Below are positions 8,435 through 16,475 of a DNA stretch of 64,000 bases, one piece after another. The notes below the pieces were generated by a model. The model was given only the letters and a program-made list of their open reading frames with translations, was not told the DNA's origin and did not search any database. A program made the position numbers and the translations under genes. The stretch spans positions 124,001 through 188,000 of the forward strand of contig NZ_JALDYF010000006.1 in NCBI RefSeq assembly GCF_032154225.1, given 5' to 3'. How positions within the stretch are numbered: position 1 is the stretch's first letter; every line of letters begins with the position of its first letter. This DNA is from Psychrobacillus sp032154225 (GTDB lineage: Bacteria; Bacillota; Bacilli; Bacillales_A; Planococcaceae).

Positions 8435-8971
8435 CTACTTGTTAATTTCCCCACATACAATTCGTTTGCCAGAATTTCCAGAGGGATCGGTTTTATAATC
8501 ATCTGCATTTTCATGAATAATAACAGCGCTACCATCTGCGTCTAACAGTGAGTTGTTTTTTCCTGCGGTTAGAACTACCGCTTGGGAAACTGTTTCTAAC
8601 TCTATTTTACCATCTTCTCCAACTTCTATATTAGGAAGATCTCCTGCATGATAGCCTTTTGGATTTTGAAAGCCATGTTCTTTTGTTTGTGGGTTAAAAT
8701 GTGCGCCAGCTGTTGTGAATTCTGGTTTCTCACACGCTGCTCTTTCATGAAAATGAATTGCTTTTACACCAGGTGTTAATCCTTCAGCCTTTAAGAGGAT
8801 ATGTACTCCTTTTGGGTTTTCGGTAAGGGTCGCTTGTCCTACTTTTGCACCTTCCGTATTTATCAGTGAAACTTGAACTGTTTCGTTTAAATCCGCATTT
8901 ACGGATGGGAAACTACAGCCTCCGAGTATAGTGATTGTTACAAATAATCCTATAAAGCTTTGTTTTTTCAT
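8435..8971 (-). CDS. Cu/Zn superoxide dismutase-like lipoprotein
   Basis: 178 residues. The lipobox ILGGC (Cys19) predicts an exported lipoprotein. The rest is a Cu/Zn-SOD domain that dismutates superoxide. By position, His73, His75, His91 and His153 equal the copper ligands and His91, His99, His108 and Asp111 the zinc ligands. Cys80/Cys173 would form the disulfide and Arg170 is the active-site Arg. All are present, unlike the B. subtilis paralogue YojM, which is known to lack copper ligands. RBS AGGAGGTAA. It is the first gene of a unit with the CAP protein. Confidence 0.9.
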   Translation of the reverse strand: MKKQSFIGLFVTITILGGCSFPSVNADLNETVQVSLINTEGAKVGQATLTENPKGVHILLKAEGLTPGVKAIHFHERAACEKPEFTTAGAHFNPQTKEHGFQNPKGYHAGDLPNIEVGEDGKIELETVSQAVVLTAGKNNSLLDADGSAVIIHENADDYKTDPSGNSGKRIVCGEINK

Positions 8972-9134
8972 CTAAATTACCTCCTGTATTGTACTCTTGT
9001 TGCAGTATTACCAAATATAGGCGAAATATACTTATGTAGTGTATAAGTTTGTAAGTATAGTTAATATTCAGTGTTTTGTAGTATTAAAGTTTGATATAAT
9101 GAAAAAAAATAGTACTTATTATTTGGGGGAAATT

Positions 9135-10862
9135 ATGATTAATTCTATTAGACCGAAAATGGACATGGCAGGATTACTTACAAGAGGTACAGATATAGAA
9201 GTAGATGGAAGGTTCGGAGAGACGCTAGTTTTTAATAATTTTGAGAAGAAAGATCAAGATAATTTAAAAGAGCTTTCGATTAAGCTAGAAAATATTCAAC
9301 CCTCTACAAAAGAAATATTTCATCATTACTTAACGGAAATTTCTCCGACTGGAACTAACCCAATTACAATGACTCAAATTGAGAAATATTTAACTATATT
9401 CTTCGAGCATCCAAGAGATGAAGCATATCGAGATGAAGCGATTAAGTTTTTTAGTACGTTACGTAAGCATAAATTTGAACCTGGTAAAACGCTTGTTATT
9501 TTCAATCAGTTCTTATTTTATGTTTCTACTCATTTGCTTTATCATTTTGGGGTACGTCCTGCAAAAGCGTTTTCTCTTATGAAATCACTTCAATCAGCGG
9601 TGAATGTTGACCAACAATTACTAATTGAAGTATTAACAGAAAGTACGCTTGAACAAACAATTACAGGAGTTTCTTCGTTAATTGATGCTAGTTCAAAAAA
9701 CATGCATATGAAGGATTTAATTTATAGGTTGGATAAGCAATCAAGTGAGGTTCAGTCATCTACAGCCGCAACAGAACAAATTACAGCGTCTATTGTAGAA
9801 GTAGCCCAGACTTCTTCTCGCATTTCAGGGAAAACTTCTGATTCTGTTGAGTATGCAATGAATAGTCAAAAGACAATTGAAGGTGCATTAGATGAAATTT
9901 TTAAAACAGAAGAAACCTTTAATACGATTGTCCAGACATTCGCAGAGCTATTGAAGCGAGTGGATGATATTGAGAACGTTGTAGACTTGATAAATGGTAT
10001 TGCAAGCCAAACGAATTTATTGGCATTAAATGCTTCGATTGAGGCGGCAAGAGCGGGCGAGCATGGAAAAGGTTTTGCTGTAGTAGCGCAAGAAGTCCGA
10101 AAGCTTGCTGAAAATACGGTTTCTGCATTAGGTGAAGTATCTAATAATGTACACCATTTGAAATCATATTCTAATGAAGTATCGAAGTCGATTGAGGAGA
10201 CAACACATATTATTAAACTCGCTACAGATGACGCGAAAAACTCGCTTCCGCTACTAGGGAAAATAGTAGAAGCTATTGAAGAGATTAACTTAGATGTGAC
10301 GAATACAGCTGCGATTTCAGAGCAACAGGCAGCGTCTATTGATGAAGTGTCGCATCGAATGGTGGAAATGGCAAATCTCCAAGAAGAAATTAGAGTTTTA
10401 GGAAATAGCACTTCTTCATCTATTTATGAATTGAGCCAGGAAATCAATCAATTCAGGTTAGATATTATTGGAAACAACAGTGTTCAGCTTTCTTCAACCG
10501 CATTATTACAACTTTCAAAGGCAGACCATATACTTTGGAAGTGGAGAATTTATAATATGTTTATCGGATTAGAAGTAGTTCAGCCAGAAAGTGTAGCTGC
10601 ACATACAGAATGTCGTCTAGGAAAATGGTATTTAGAAGGTAAAACAAAGGCTCGCTTCGGTCATTTACCGGAATTTAAAGAACTCGACAAATATCATGCG
10701 GAAGTTCATGCGGCAGCAAAGGATGCTGCATCGAATTATCAAAAAGGAAATATAGCAGGTGCTGAACAAGACTTGCAACGTATAGAAGAAGCCTCTAATG
10801 TTGTTATTTCTTTATTGAACACTTTAATTAGCTGGATTGAAAAAGAAAAAGAATTTGTTTAA
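9135..10862 (+). CDS. Soluble methyl-accepting chemotaxis protein with globin-sensor-like N-terminus and CZB domain
   Basis: 575 residues without membrane segments. The N-terminal ~185 residues are helical and resemble the globin-sensor region of HemAT (FGVRPAKAFSLMKSL), but no His sits four residues before that Gly, where HemAT has its heme ligand. A signalling domain follows (about 200-460) with the hairpin tip GIASQTNLLALNASIEAARA. The last ~110 residues are a chemoreceptor zinc-binding (CZB) domain: HILWKWRIYN, CRLGKWY and HAEVHAA supply the 3-His/1-Cys site. Upstream in-frame starts exist at 9039 and 9099; the ATG at 9135 follows GGGGGA. It should sit in the cytosolic chemoreceptor array. 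Confidence 0.85.
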   Translation: MINSIRPKMDMAGLLTRGTDIEVDGRFGETLVFNNFEKKDQDNLKELSIKLENIQPSTKEIFHHYLTEISPTGTNPITMTQIEKYLTIFFEHPRDEAYRDEAIKFFSTLRKHKFEPGKTLVIFNQFLFYVSTHLLYHFGVRPAKAFSLMKSLQSAVNVDQQLLIEVLTESTLEQTITGVSSLIDASSKNMHMKDLIYRLDKQSSEVQSSTAATEQITASIVEVAQTSSRISGKTSDSVEYAMNSQKTIEGALDEIFKTEETFNTIVQTFAELLKRVDDIENVVDLINGIASQTNLLALNASIEAARAGEHGKGFAVVAQEVRKLAENTVSALGEVSNNVHHLKSYSNEVSKSIEETTHIIKLATDDAKNSLPLLGKIVEAIEEINLDVTNTAAISEQQAASIDEVSHRMVEMANLQEEIRVLGNSTSSSIYELSQEINQFRLDIIGNNSVQLSSTALLQLSKADHILWKWRIYNMFIGLEVVQPESVAAHTECRLGKWYLEGKTKARFGHLPEFKELDKYHAEVHAAAKDAASNYQKGNIAGAEQDLQRIEEASNVVISLLNTLISWIEKEKEFV

Positions 10863-10863
10863 A

Positions 10864-10903
10864 AAACAGAGCAACTGGATTAAGTCAGTTGCTCTGTTTA
10901 TTT
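10864..10903. terminator. Bidirectional terminator
   Basis: A perfect stem AAACAGAGCAACTG / CAGTTGCTCTGTTT with A and T runs lies between the convergent chemoreceptor and transporter genes. Its right arm falls inside the last codons of the transporter. Confidence 0.8.
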
Positions 10904-12048
10904 TGTCTTATTATAAAAACAATAAGTGTGAATACGAGAATGATACTGGAGAATAAATATAAATTTTGATAGCCAAGTTTCGTAGCGATAAGTCCTAAGA
11001 TATAGGAACCTATAGCAAGACCTGTATCGAATAGCGTAAAGAAAGTAGCGGTAGCATAACCACTTCTTGTAGGGCCTGTAGATTGAATTGCAAGCGCTTG
11101 AAAGCTCGGTACAATTGCTCCATATCCGAGACCGACAAATGCACCAGCTAGTAAAAAGAGTATGGGAGAGTCCATATAGGCGAGTAAAACAAGCCCTATA
11201 ATAAAGGAAACTAGACCGGGAATAATAACAAATTTAGGTCCTTTTTCATCAAAAACTTTGCCAGTGAAAGGTCGAGTTACTAGCATAACTGCAGCAAATA
11301 CGGCAAAAAAGCTACTTGTTAGGTGTAATAAACCTTTTTCCTGAGAATATATTGATAGGTATGACAAGATGCTTGCATATGAAAAAGCAACAAAGCTAGC
11401 AATTAATGCAACGGGTAATGCTTTTTTCTCAAATAAGTCATTCCAAGTTATTTTTGCTTTTGCAGAGGATGTAACTGATTTCTTATCCGCTGGTATGAAA
11501 GAAGCTGTAATTGCACCAAGGATAAGAAACACAGTAAGTAATAGAAATAATACATTATAAGAGAAAAATTGAATTACGGTTAGTGCGATAAATGGACCTA
11601 CAACAACAGCTAAATTTGTTGACATGGCAAAATAACCTAGTCCTGCACCACGTCTAGAAGCTGGGATGCTATCTGCCGCAAGTGAACCGCTCGCAGTTGT
11701 TGCTATACTAAAGAAAATACCTTGCGCAAATCGCAATACTAATAACGATTCAAAAGGCTCTATAAAATAATATAGACTTGTACATATTAAATAAAAGAAT
11801 AAACTTATCCAAAGCATTTTTCGCTTTCCTGCAAGATCTAAAATCTTCCCAGTGAAAGGTCGAACAATAATTGCGGAAATTAAAAAAGTCGTCATTAATA
11901 ATCCAGCATCTTCATCTGAGCGAGACAAAACATCTATTGCATACAAAGGAAGCGCAGAAACTAAACCGTAAAAAATAATAAAAATAGAAAAATTTGTTAG
12001 GAACAAACTAATAAATACTTTTGTCCATATAGGTTCTTTTTTCTTCAA
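10885..12048 (-). CDS. MFS efflux transporter
   Basis: 387 residues with about 12 hydrophobic segments. The loop-2 motif RPFTGKILDLAGKRK (about residue 63) repeats in the second half as RPFTGKVFDEKGPKF, the classic internal duplication of the major facilitator superfamily. It is likely a drug or metabolite exporter in the cytoplasmic membrane; the substrate is not evident. The start is TTG about 10 bases after AAGGTGG. It lies 21 bases behind a MarR regulator on the same strand, so the pair is probably one autoregulated operon. Confidence 0.87.
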   Translation of the reverse strand: MKKKEPIWTKVFISLFLTNFSIFIIFYGLVSALPLYAIDVLSRSDEDAGLLMTTFLISAIIVRPFTGKILDLAGKRKMLWISLFFYLICTSLYYFIEPFESLLVLRFAQGIFFSIATTASGSLAADSIPASRRGAGLGYFAMSTNLAVVVGPFIALTVIQFFSYNVLFLLLTVFLILGAITASFIPADKKSVTSSAKAKITWNDLFEKKALPVALIASFVAFSYASILSYLSIYSQEKGLLHLTSSFFAVFAAVMLVTRPFTGKVFDEKGPKFVIIPGLVSFIIGLVLLAYMDSPILFLLAGAFVGLGYGAIVPSFQALAIQSTGPTRSGYATATFFTLFDTGLAIGSYILGLIATKLGYQNLYLFSSIILVFTLIVFIIRQNKQSN

Positions 12049-12069
12049 AACAGATTTCCACCTTGCTTA

Positions 12070-12462
12070 CTACATTTTTTTTAAAAGTTTCAGAAGAAGT
12101 ATTTCTTCTTCTTTCGTAAGATTTTCAGACATGTTTCTTTCAAACTCTATCATGGTTTTTTCAACTTCAGGAAACTTATGTAAAGCACGTTCTGATAATT
12201 TAACGATTTTCTCACGTCGATCAACTCCTGGAAGAATGTCAATCCACCCTAGCTCAACTAAGCGATTTACTGTACGAGTTATCGTAGGGGCTTCTACATT
12301 TAAGTATTTCCATATTTGTGTTAAGGACATTTCTTCATGTTTTTTTACACAAAATAGGACTGACCACTGAGAAGCATAGAGGTCGTGTTCTTTTAAAGAC
12401 AGATTAAGTACATTTGTTAAAAAACGGGATTTTTGAAAGAGTTCATGGAAAAGAGGGTTCAT
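12070..12462 (-). CDS. MarR family transcriptional regulator
   Basis: 130 residues with the winged-helix MarR fold: helices at both ends for dimerisation, a recognition region NVEAPTITRTVNRLVELGWI (about 69-88) and the wing DRREKIVKLSE. It is first in a unit with the MFS transporter. A palindrome of 14-bp arms 31 bases upstream is a good candidate for its own operator, so ligand-relieved repression of the efflux pump is likely. RBS AAAGGAG precedes the ATG. Confidence 0.9.
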   Translation of the reverse strand: MNPLFHELFQKSRFLTNVLNLSLKEHDLYASQWSVLFCVKKHEEMSLTQIWKYLNVEAPTITRTVNRLVELGWIDILPGVDRREKIVKLSERALHKFPEVEKTMIEFERNMSENLTKEEEILLLKLLKKM

Positions 12463-12492
12463 TATGTAGAATGCTCCTTTACGTATAGTGTG

Positions 12493-12524
12493 TAAAATAT
12501 ACTTACTTAGGTAAATATATTTTA
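12493..12524. promoter_or_regulatory. Palindrome, probable MarR operator
   Basis: TAAAATATACTTAC (12493-12506) and GTAAATATATTTTA (12511-12524) are inverted repeats with a single mismatch around a 4-base centre. The site lies upstream of marR, where this family usually binds. Binding is inferred. Confidence 0.6.
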
Positions 12525-12669
12525 AATCGAATTTTAAAGTTTGTAAAGTATTTGGAAAATCTGCGTGAATGTTAATCAGATTCTTTTATCTCTCCACATT
12601 ATTTTGTATGGATATAATGCTTTAGCGCATGCTAATTGAAAAAGGTTTTTTTAGAAGGAGCAGATATTA

Positions 12670-12948
12670 ATGACAGAGTTTCCGATTATTCATACAAACG
12701 TCTGGGATTCACTTTGGGCGGTGCCATTAATAATTTTAATAACAGAGATAGGAAAGAAAACCTTTCACATCCCACCGCAATATGTTCCAACACTTGCTAC
12801 AGCACTAGGATTAGTTATTTCTATTTTCATTAGTCACCCACATCATTTATCAGCAGGTATTTTCATGGGATTTTTCTATAGTGCTGCAGCGGTAGGGTCC
12901 TATTCTTCTATTAAAACCTCGCTACGTGCTTATAGAAAATCAGCATAA
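12670..12948 (+). CDS. Small membrane protein, holin-like, function unknown
   Basis: 92 residues with about three hydrophobic stretches (12-26, 42-58, 65-80). The pattern PLIILITEIGKKTFHIPPQY followed by a hydrophobic helix is reminiscent of small phage-type holins, but the similarity is weak and no lysin or phage gene is nearby. It has a good ribosome-binding site (AGAAGGAG) 7-8 bases before the ATG and its own terminator, so it appears to be a real single-gene unit. I do not recognise a characterised homologue. Confidence 0.65.
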   Translation: MTEFPIIHTNVWDSLWAVPLIILITEIGKKTFHIPPQYVPTLATALGLVISIFISHPHHLSAGIFMGFFYSAAAVGSYSSIKTSLRAYRKSA

Positions 12949-12974
12949 AAAAACGCATACGAAGTACGCGTTTT
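12949..12974. terminator. Terminator between convergent genes
   Basis: AAAAAACGCATAC pairs with GTACGCGTTTT (one G-T pair) around a short loop directly after the stop codon; flanking A and T runs allow use from both sides. Confidence 0.7.
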
Positions 12975-12982
12975 CACATGTA

Positions 12983-13402
12983 TTAAAAACATTGAAAAGA
13001 AGAGATTCTATTTAAGTCTGTGCCGTAAAAAGTCCACATACGCCCAGTCCATCTAAACCCGGAAACAGATCGTCTGCCAACGAATGTTGGGAAGAACCAG
13101 AAAGAACTGCCATTTCTAAGCCAGATGAAAGTGTTGCGATATAAGCAGCCTCTTATAGATCCTGGATCAACAGCAAAAGTGCTTACAGATTGCTGCTGGG
13201 GAACAAAGGACGGAGGCGGACTAGTTGGTGCATTTCCTTCTTGGTTTTGCTGACCAGGTGGTGGAAAACTAGGTGGAAATGATGGTCCTGGCTGACCCGG
13301 AAATCCTGGGAATTGGCCCGGAAATTGTCCAGGAGGTGGCATCATTTGTCCTGGGAAAAACTGATTACCTCCTTGACCTGGAAAAAAGGGAAATTGATTC
13401 AT
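12983..13402 (-). CDS. Pro/Gly/Gln/Phe-rich protein with aromatic C-terminal domain, function unknown
   Basis: 139 residues. The first ~75 are low-complexity, built of repeats such as FFPGQ, GQFPGQFPGF and PSFPPSFPPP. The last ~60 residues form a distinct aromatic, Arg-rich part (RNTFIWLRNG, FVGRRSVSGFRW, TGRMWTFYGTDLNRI). The composition recalls spore-surface or adhesive proteins, and similar C-terminal parts occur in uncharacterised Bacillales proteins, but the role is unknown. The ATG at 13402 follows GAGAGGAGG; a GTG/ATG seven codons earlier would bury that site. Confidence 0.65.
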   Translation of the reverse strand: MNQFPFFPGQGGNQFFPGQMMPPPGQFPGQFPGFPGQPGPSFPPSFPPPGQQNQEGNAPTSPPPSFVPQQQSVSTFAVDPGSIRGCLYRNTFIWLRNGSSFWFFPTFVGRRSVSGFRWTGRMWTFYGTDLNRISSFQCF

Positions 13403-13471
13403 GCTTTTAAATCCTCCTCTCACTACATTATCAACATACTATATGTAAGAAGGATTTTTTGGGAACGGCGG

Positions 13472-14665
13472 TTAAGAATGAATGTTTTCGAGTGCCTTTG
13501 CTAATAGTTGTTCACTTGAGAGTAGGCCACTTTCACCACCACCTTGAGCGATTGTATCATTGCCTCCACCTTTACCATTGATAAGAGGTAGGATGCTTGA
13601 AATAAGCTCTTTCATGTTTGGACCAACTGATTCACCTTTTGCAGCAACTAATTGCACGCGGTCCCCATTTTCGGAAAGAAGGATACAAATTTTTTCAGGA
13701 GATTGTGCGACTACTATTTTGGCTAGTTTTTGTAGTTCTTGGATAGTACGTTTTTCAAAAATAGACGTAATAACGGATCGATTCTCCATCATTAATAGTT
13801 CTTTTGCTTCGTACTGTAAAAGAGATTCATTTAAGTCAGTCATTTGTTTGTCTACTGTCTTTCCGTTTTCTAATAAGCTATTCACCGCATCTACTAATTT
13901 ATCTTCAGGAGAACTTAGTTTGCTTACCAGTTCTACGATTACTTGTTGTTTTCGGTGTAAGTGTGTAAGAACTCTTTCTCCGCAAACGAATTCTACACGA
14001 ATAATACGTTTTTGTTTTTCGGTATGTAATATGTTAATCAGTCCAACTTGTCCTGTTGTATTTGGGTGAGTCCCCCCGCAAGCGTTATAATCGAAATCTG
14101 GAATTTTGACTAATCGAATATTTTCTCTAATGGCCGTTTCTTTTCGAAGATCATAATGCACAAGCTCTTCCTCTGTTATCCACTTTGTTTCAACAGGACG
14201 ATTTTCTAAAATAAGTTGATTTGCAAGTGATTCCGCTTCTTTTAGCTGTTGTTCCGTTACTTCGGCGATATCTAAATCAATCGTTGCACTGTCTTTTCCT
14301 AAGTGAAAACTAACCGTTTGAAGGTCAAATAAATTCGCAAAAGCTGCAGACAAAATATGCTGCCCTGCATGCTGCTGCATATGATCAAATCGTCGTTTCC
14401 AATCAATAGAACCATCTACATACTCGGTTTCTTCAGGCAGACTTTCCGCAAGAAAATGTCTAACTTCTTCCTCAATTGTTTCCACATTGGTCACCGCTAC
14501 ACCATTTAATGTACCAGTATCATGAGGCTGTCCGCCTCCAGTAGGGTAAAATGCTGTTTCTGTTAGCACCACATAAGGGTGGTTTTTTTCATCTTTTTGT
14601 TGTTTCGTTATTTTCGCAGAAAATGTTTGTATATAAGCGTCTTGATAATATAGTTTATTGGTCAT
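13472..14665 (-). CDS. Alanyl-tRNA editing protein (AlaX-L type)
   Basis: 397 residues. An N-terminal AlaRS-like beta-barrel and editing domain carry the metal-binding motif HMQQHAGQHILS (about 93-104) and CGGTH (about 196-200), which hydrolyse Ser- or Gly-mischarged tRNA-Ala. The C-terminal half contains a coiled-coil-like helix and a glycine-rich DHHA1-type domain ending GKGGGNDTIAQGGGES. This matches long-form AlaX (editing plus C-Ala). RBS AAAGGAG. It is monocistronic; no clear terminator was seen after it. Confidence 0.9.
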   Translation of the reverse strand: MTNKLYYQDAYIQTFSAKITKQQKDEKNHPYVVLTETAFYPTGGGQPHDTGTLNGVAVTNVETIEEEVRHFLAESLPEETEYVDGSIDWKRRFDHMQQHAGQHILSAAFANLFDLQTVSFHLGKDSATIDLDIAEVTEQQLKEAESLANQLILENRPVETKWITEEELVHYDLRKETAIRENIRLVKIPDFDYNACGGTHPNTTGQVGLINILHTEKQKRIIRVEFVCGERVLTHLHRKQQVIVELVSKLSSPEDKLVDAVNSLLENGKTVDKQMTDLNESLLQYEAKELLMMENRSVITSIFEKRTIQELQKLAKIVVAQSPEKICILLSENGDRVQLVAAKGESVGPNMKELISSILPLINGKGGGNDTIAQGGGESGLLSSEQLLAKALENIHS

Positions 14666-14792
14666 ATAAAGCCACTCCTTTTATTAAAATATAACATGAA
14701 CTGCATGGTAATGAACTCTTGTTGTTTTATTGTGAAAACGAAATGTTTTAACTATACTGATAATAGAGGGAAAAAGTAGAATTGAGGAATGT

Positions 14793-15239
14793 ATGATGAA
14801 TGAGCAAGCGCAAAATTATTGGGATCATTTTTGGGCAGGGAAAGAAAAACCACAATCAGTTAGTGCATGGCAATTTGGCGCAGATCCAGATGCATTAGTG
14901 CAATTAGTGATAGAAGGAACGAAGTCAGCAACTTGTTCGGGACATGTTTTTTATGAATTAGAAAATGCACCACTTCCGAAAGTAGATGACTATAGTATTG
15001 TATTGAGTAGTAAAGACGAGCCGGTATGTATTATTAGAACTTCAGAAGTGGCAATAACTCCGATGAACGAAGTATCAGAAGAATTTGCACATGCAGAAGG
15101 TGAAGGAGATCGTTCATACGATTATTGGAAAAAGGTACATGTCACATTTTTCACAGATGCATTAAGTGAAGTAGGAATGGAATTTTCGGAGGATATATTA
15201 CTAGTTTGCGAGCGTTTTGAATTGATCGATATTAAATAA
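14793..15239 (+). CDS. ASCH domain protein
   Basis: 148 residues with the ASCH (PUA-like beta-barrel) signature: IEGTKSATCSGHVFYELE near residue 47, KVDDYSIVLSSKDEPVCIIRT, and the C-terminal EGDRSYDYWKKVHVTFF. ASCH proteins bind RNA or nucleosides; some are N4-acetylcytidine amidohydrolases or RNases. The substrate here is unknown. Two adjacent ATGs (14793, 14796) follow GAGGAATGT. It heads a tightly spaced run with the VOC and DUF4825 genes. Confidence 0.82.
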   Translation: MMNEQAQNYWDHFWAGKEKPQSVSAWQFGADPDALVQLVIEGTKSATCSGHVFYELENAPLPKVDDYSIVLSSKDEPVCIIRTSEVAITPMNEVSEEFAHAEGEGDRSYDYWKKVHVTFFTDALSEVGMEFSEDILLVCERFELIDIK

Positions 15240-15251
15240 TGGGGTGGAAAT

Positions 15252-15905
15252 ATGTTCAAGGCAGTAACTTTGTATACGAATAAATTAAAGCAATTGAAAG
15301 GATTCTATGGAAATGTACTAGGGCTACATATGCTCGAAACAGACGTAGATCATTTTACTGTTTCTATCGGTTCAACTACGCTCACTTTCCGTGAATCCAC
15401 TCGAGCGGCAATCTATCATTTTGCTGTTAATATTCCAGGTAATCAGTTCACACTTGCGAAGCATTGGGCGATGGAGCGAGTGGAGTTAAATAGAGAAGAA
15501 GGTTTAAATGAGGTATATTATCCACGGTTCGAGGCGGATTCTATTTATTTTGAAGATCCTGCTGGTAATGTAATTGAACTAATTGCAAGAAGAAATGTAG
15601 ATAAGTGGAGCGATTTTAGTGTAGAGTCATTTATCAATTTAAGTGAGGTTAGTATTACGACTCCGTTTGTAACAGAAGTTGGTGAACGGTTGCAGGATAT
15701 TGGTATCCCTATTTCAGGTCATGTAGAAATTGAGCCGACAGCATTAAATTTTTTAGGGAGCGGAAATACATTCATTCTTTTAGTTCCTCCAAAAAGAAGA
15801 TGGTATTTTTCAAAAAGACTAGCAGAAACGTATCCATTAGAGATAGAGCTTTCTAAAGGTGAGCGGATTGTTATATCCGATGAAGGAAAAATGACGATTC
15901 GATAA
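15252..15905 (+). CDS. VOC (glyoxalase/dioxygenase) superfamily protein
   Basis: 217 residues with a first vicinal-oxygen-chelate module (about 1-118): FKAVTLYTNKLKQLKGFYGN, LTFRES, and YFEDPAGNVIELIARR, whose Glu is the usual metal ligand. The second half (about 125-217) is a degenerate second module. Members include glyoxalases, ring-cleaving dioxygenases and resistance proteins; the reaction cannot be assigned. It begins 12 bases after the ASCH gene stop with a strong GGGGTGG site, consistent with co-transcription. Confidence 0.78.
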   Translation: MFKAVTLYTNKLKQLKGFYGNVLGLHMLETDVDHFTVSIGSTTLTFRESTRAAIYHFAVNIPGNQFTLAKHWAMERVELNREEGLNEVYYPRFEADSIYFEDPAGNVIELIARRNVDKWSDFSVESFINLSEVSITTPFVTEVGERLQDIGIPISGHVEIEPTALNFLGSGNTFILLVPPKRRWYFSKRLAETYPLEIELSKGERIVISDEGKMTIR

Positions 15906-15921
15906 AATTGGAGAGAAGTAT

Positions 15922-16449
15922 ATGCAAAAAACTATCTGGTTAGCAGTTGGAGCAGCGCTCGTACTTCTATTGGGAGTATTTTATGTGTTGAGAAACAATC
16001 AAGTGAAATCAGAAGAAGATAAAGAAACTCAGTTAAGCACTGCAACCCATAGGTTTGAAAAAGTGTTAGCGTATGAAAATGACTATATGGGCTATGCATC
16101 TAATACGAATAATTTGTTTAATAATCTTCCTCTTGCCGATAAAAAAGAGGGTATCGAGCTTAATTCTGATGAGTCTATACTCATTGTAAACTACAAGACA
16201 GTAAGTGATGAGGAAGTAGAAAAAGCAGTTATTTATAATGCTACCGCTGCTTTTGTATTGATTAAAAACTTACAAGAAATCGATATGCGTTTTTCTAATC
16301 ACTCTTATGCCGTGACGAGAGAAAATGTGGAACATTGGTTTGGTGGTAACTTCGCAGAGTTAATAGAACCTAGCTTTTTTAAAGAAGCGGTACAAGATCA
16401 GTTACTAAAGCCAAATACGAACGAATGGCTAACTGTTTATATAAATTAA
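15922..16449 (+). CDS. Membrane-anchored DUF4825-type protein
   Basis: 175 residues. A single N-terminal membrane segment (about 5-23) is followed by an extracytoplasmic domain with NDYMGYASNTNNLFNNLPLA, which resembles the DUF4825 signature (D-Y-x-G-x-x-S-N...N-L-L-x-x-L-P). DUF4825 often occurs in secreted or sensor proteins of Firmicutes; its role is unknown. It begins 16 bases after the VOC gene and is followed at 26 bases by the beta-lactamase-like gene, so all four genes may share a transcript. Confidence 0.72.
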   Translation: MQKTIWLAVGAALVLLLGVFYVLRNNQVKSEEDKETQLSTATHRFEKVLAYENDYMGYASNTNNLFNNLPLADKKEGIELNSDESILIVNYKTVSDEEVEKAVIYNATAAFVLIKNLQEIDMRFSNHSYAVTRENVEHWFGGNFAELIEPSFFKEAVQDQLLKPNTNEWLTVYIN

Positions 16450-16475
16450 CAATCATAAAACGGAGGACAATAAAA

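Noticed and set aside
9039..9134. Longer N-terminus of the chemoreceptor (start 32 codons upstream)
   Set aside because: No ribosome-binding site at 9039, whereas GGGGGA precedes the ATG at 9135.
12636..12833. Alternative + strand frame overlapping the small membrane protein
   Set aside because: The 12670 frame has a proper AGAAGGAG site and membrane-protein composition; the other does not.
12670..12948. Phage holin/prophage remnant
   Set aside because: Only a weak holin-like pattern and no lysin, integrase or structural gene nearby, so a prophage is not supported.
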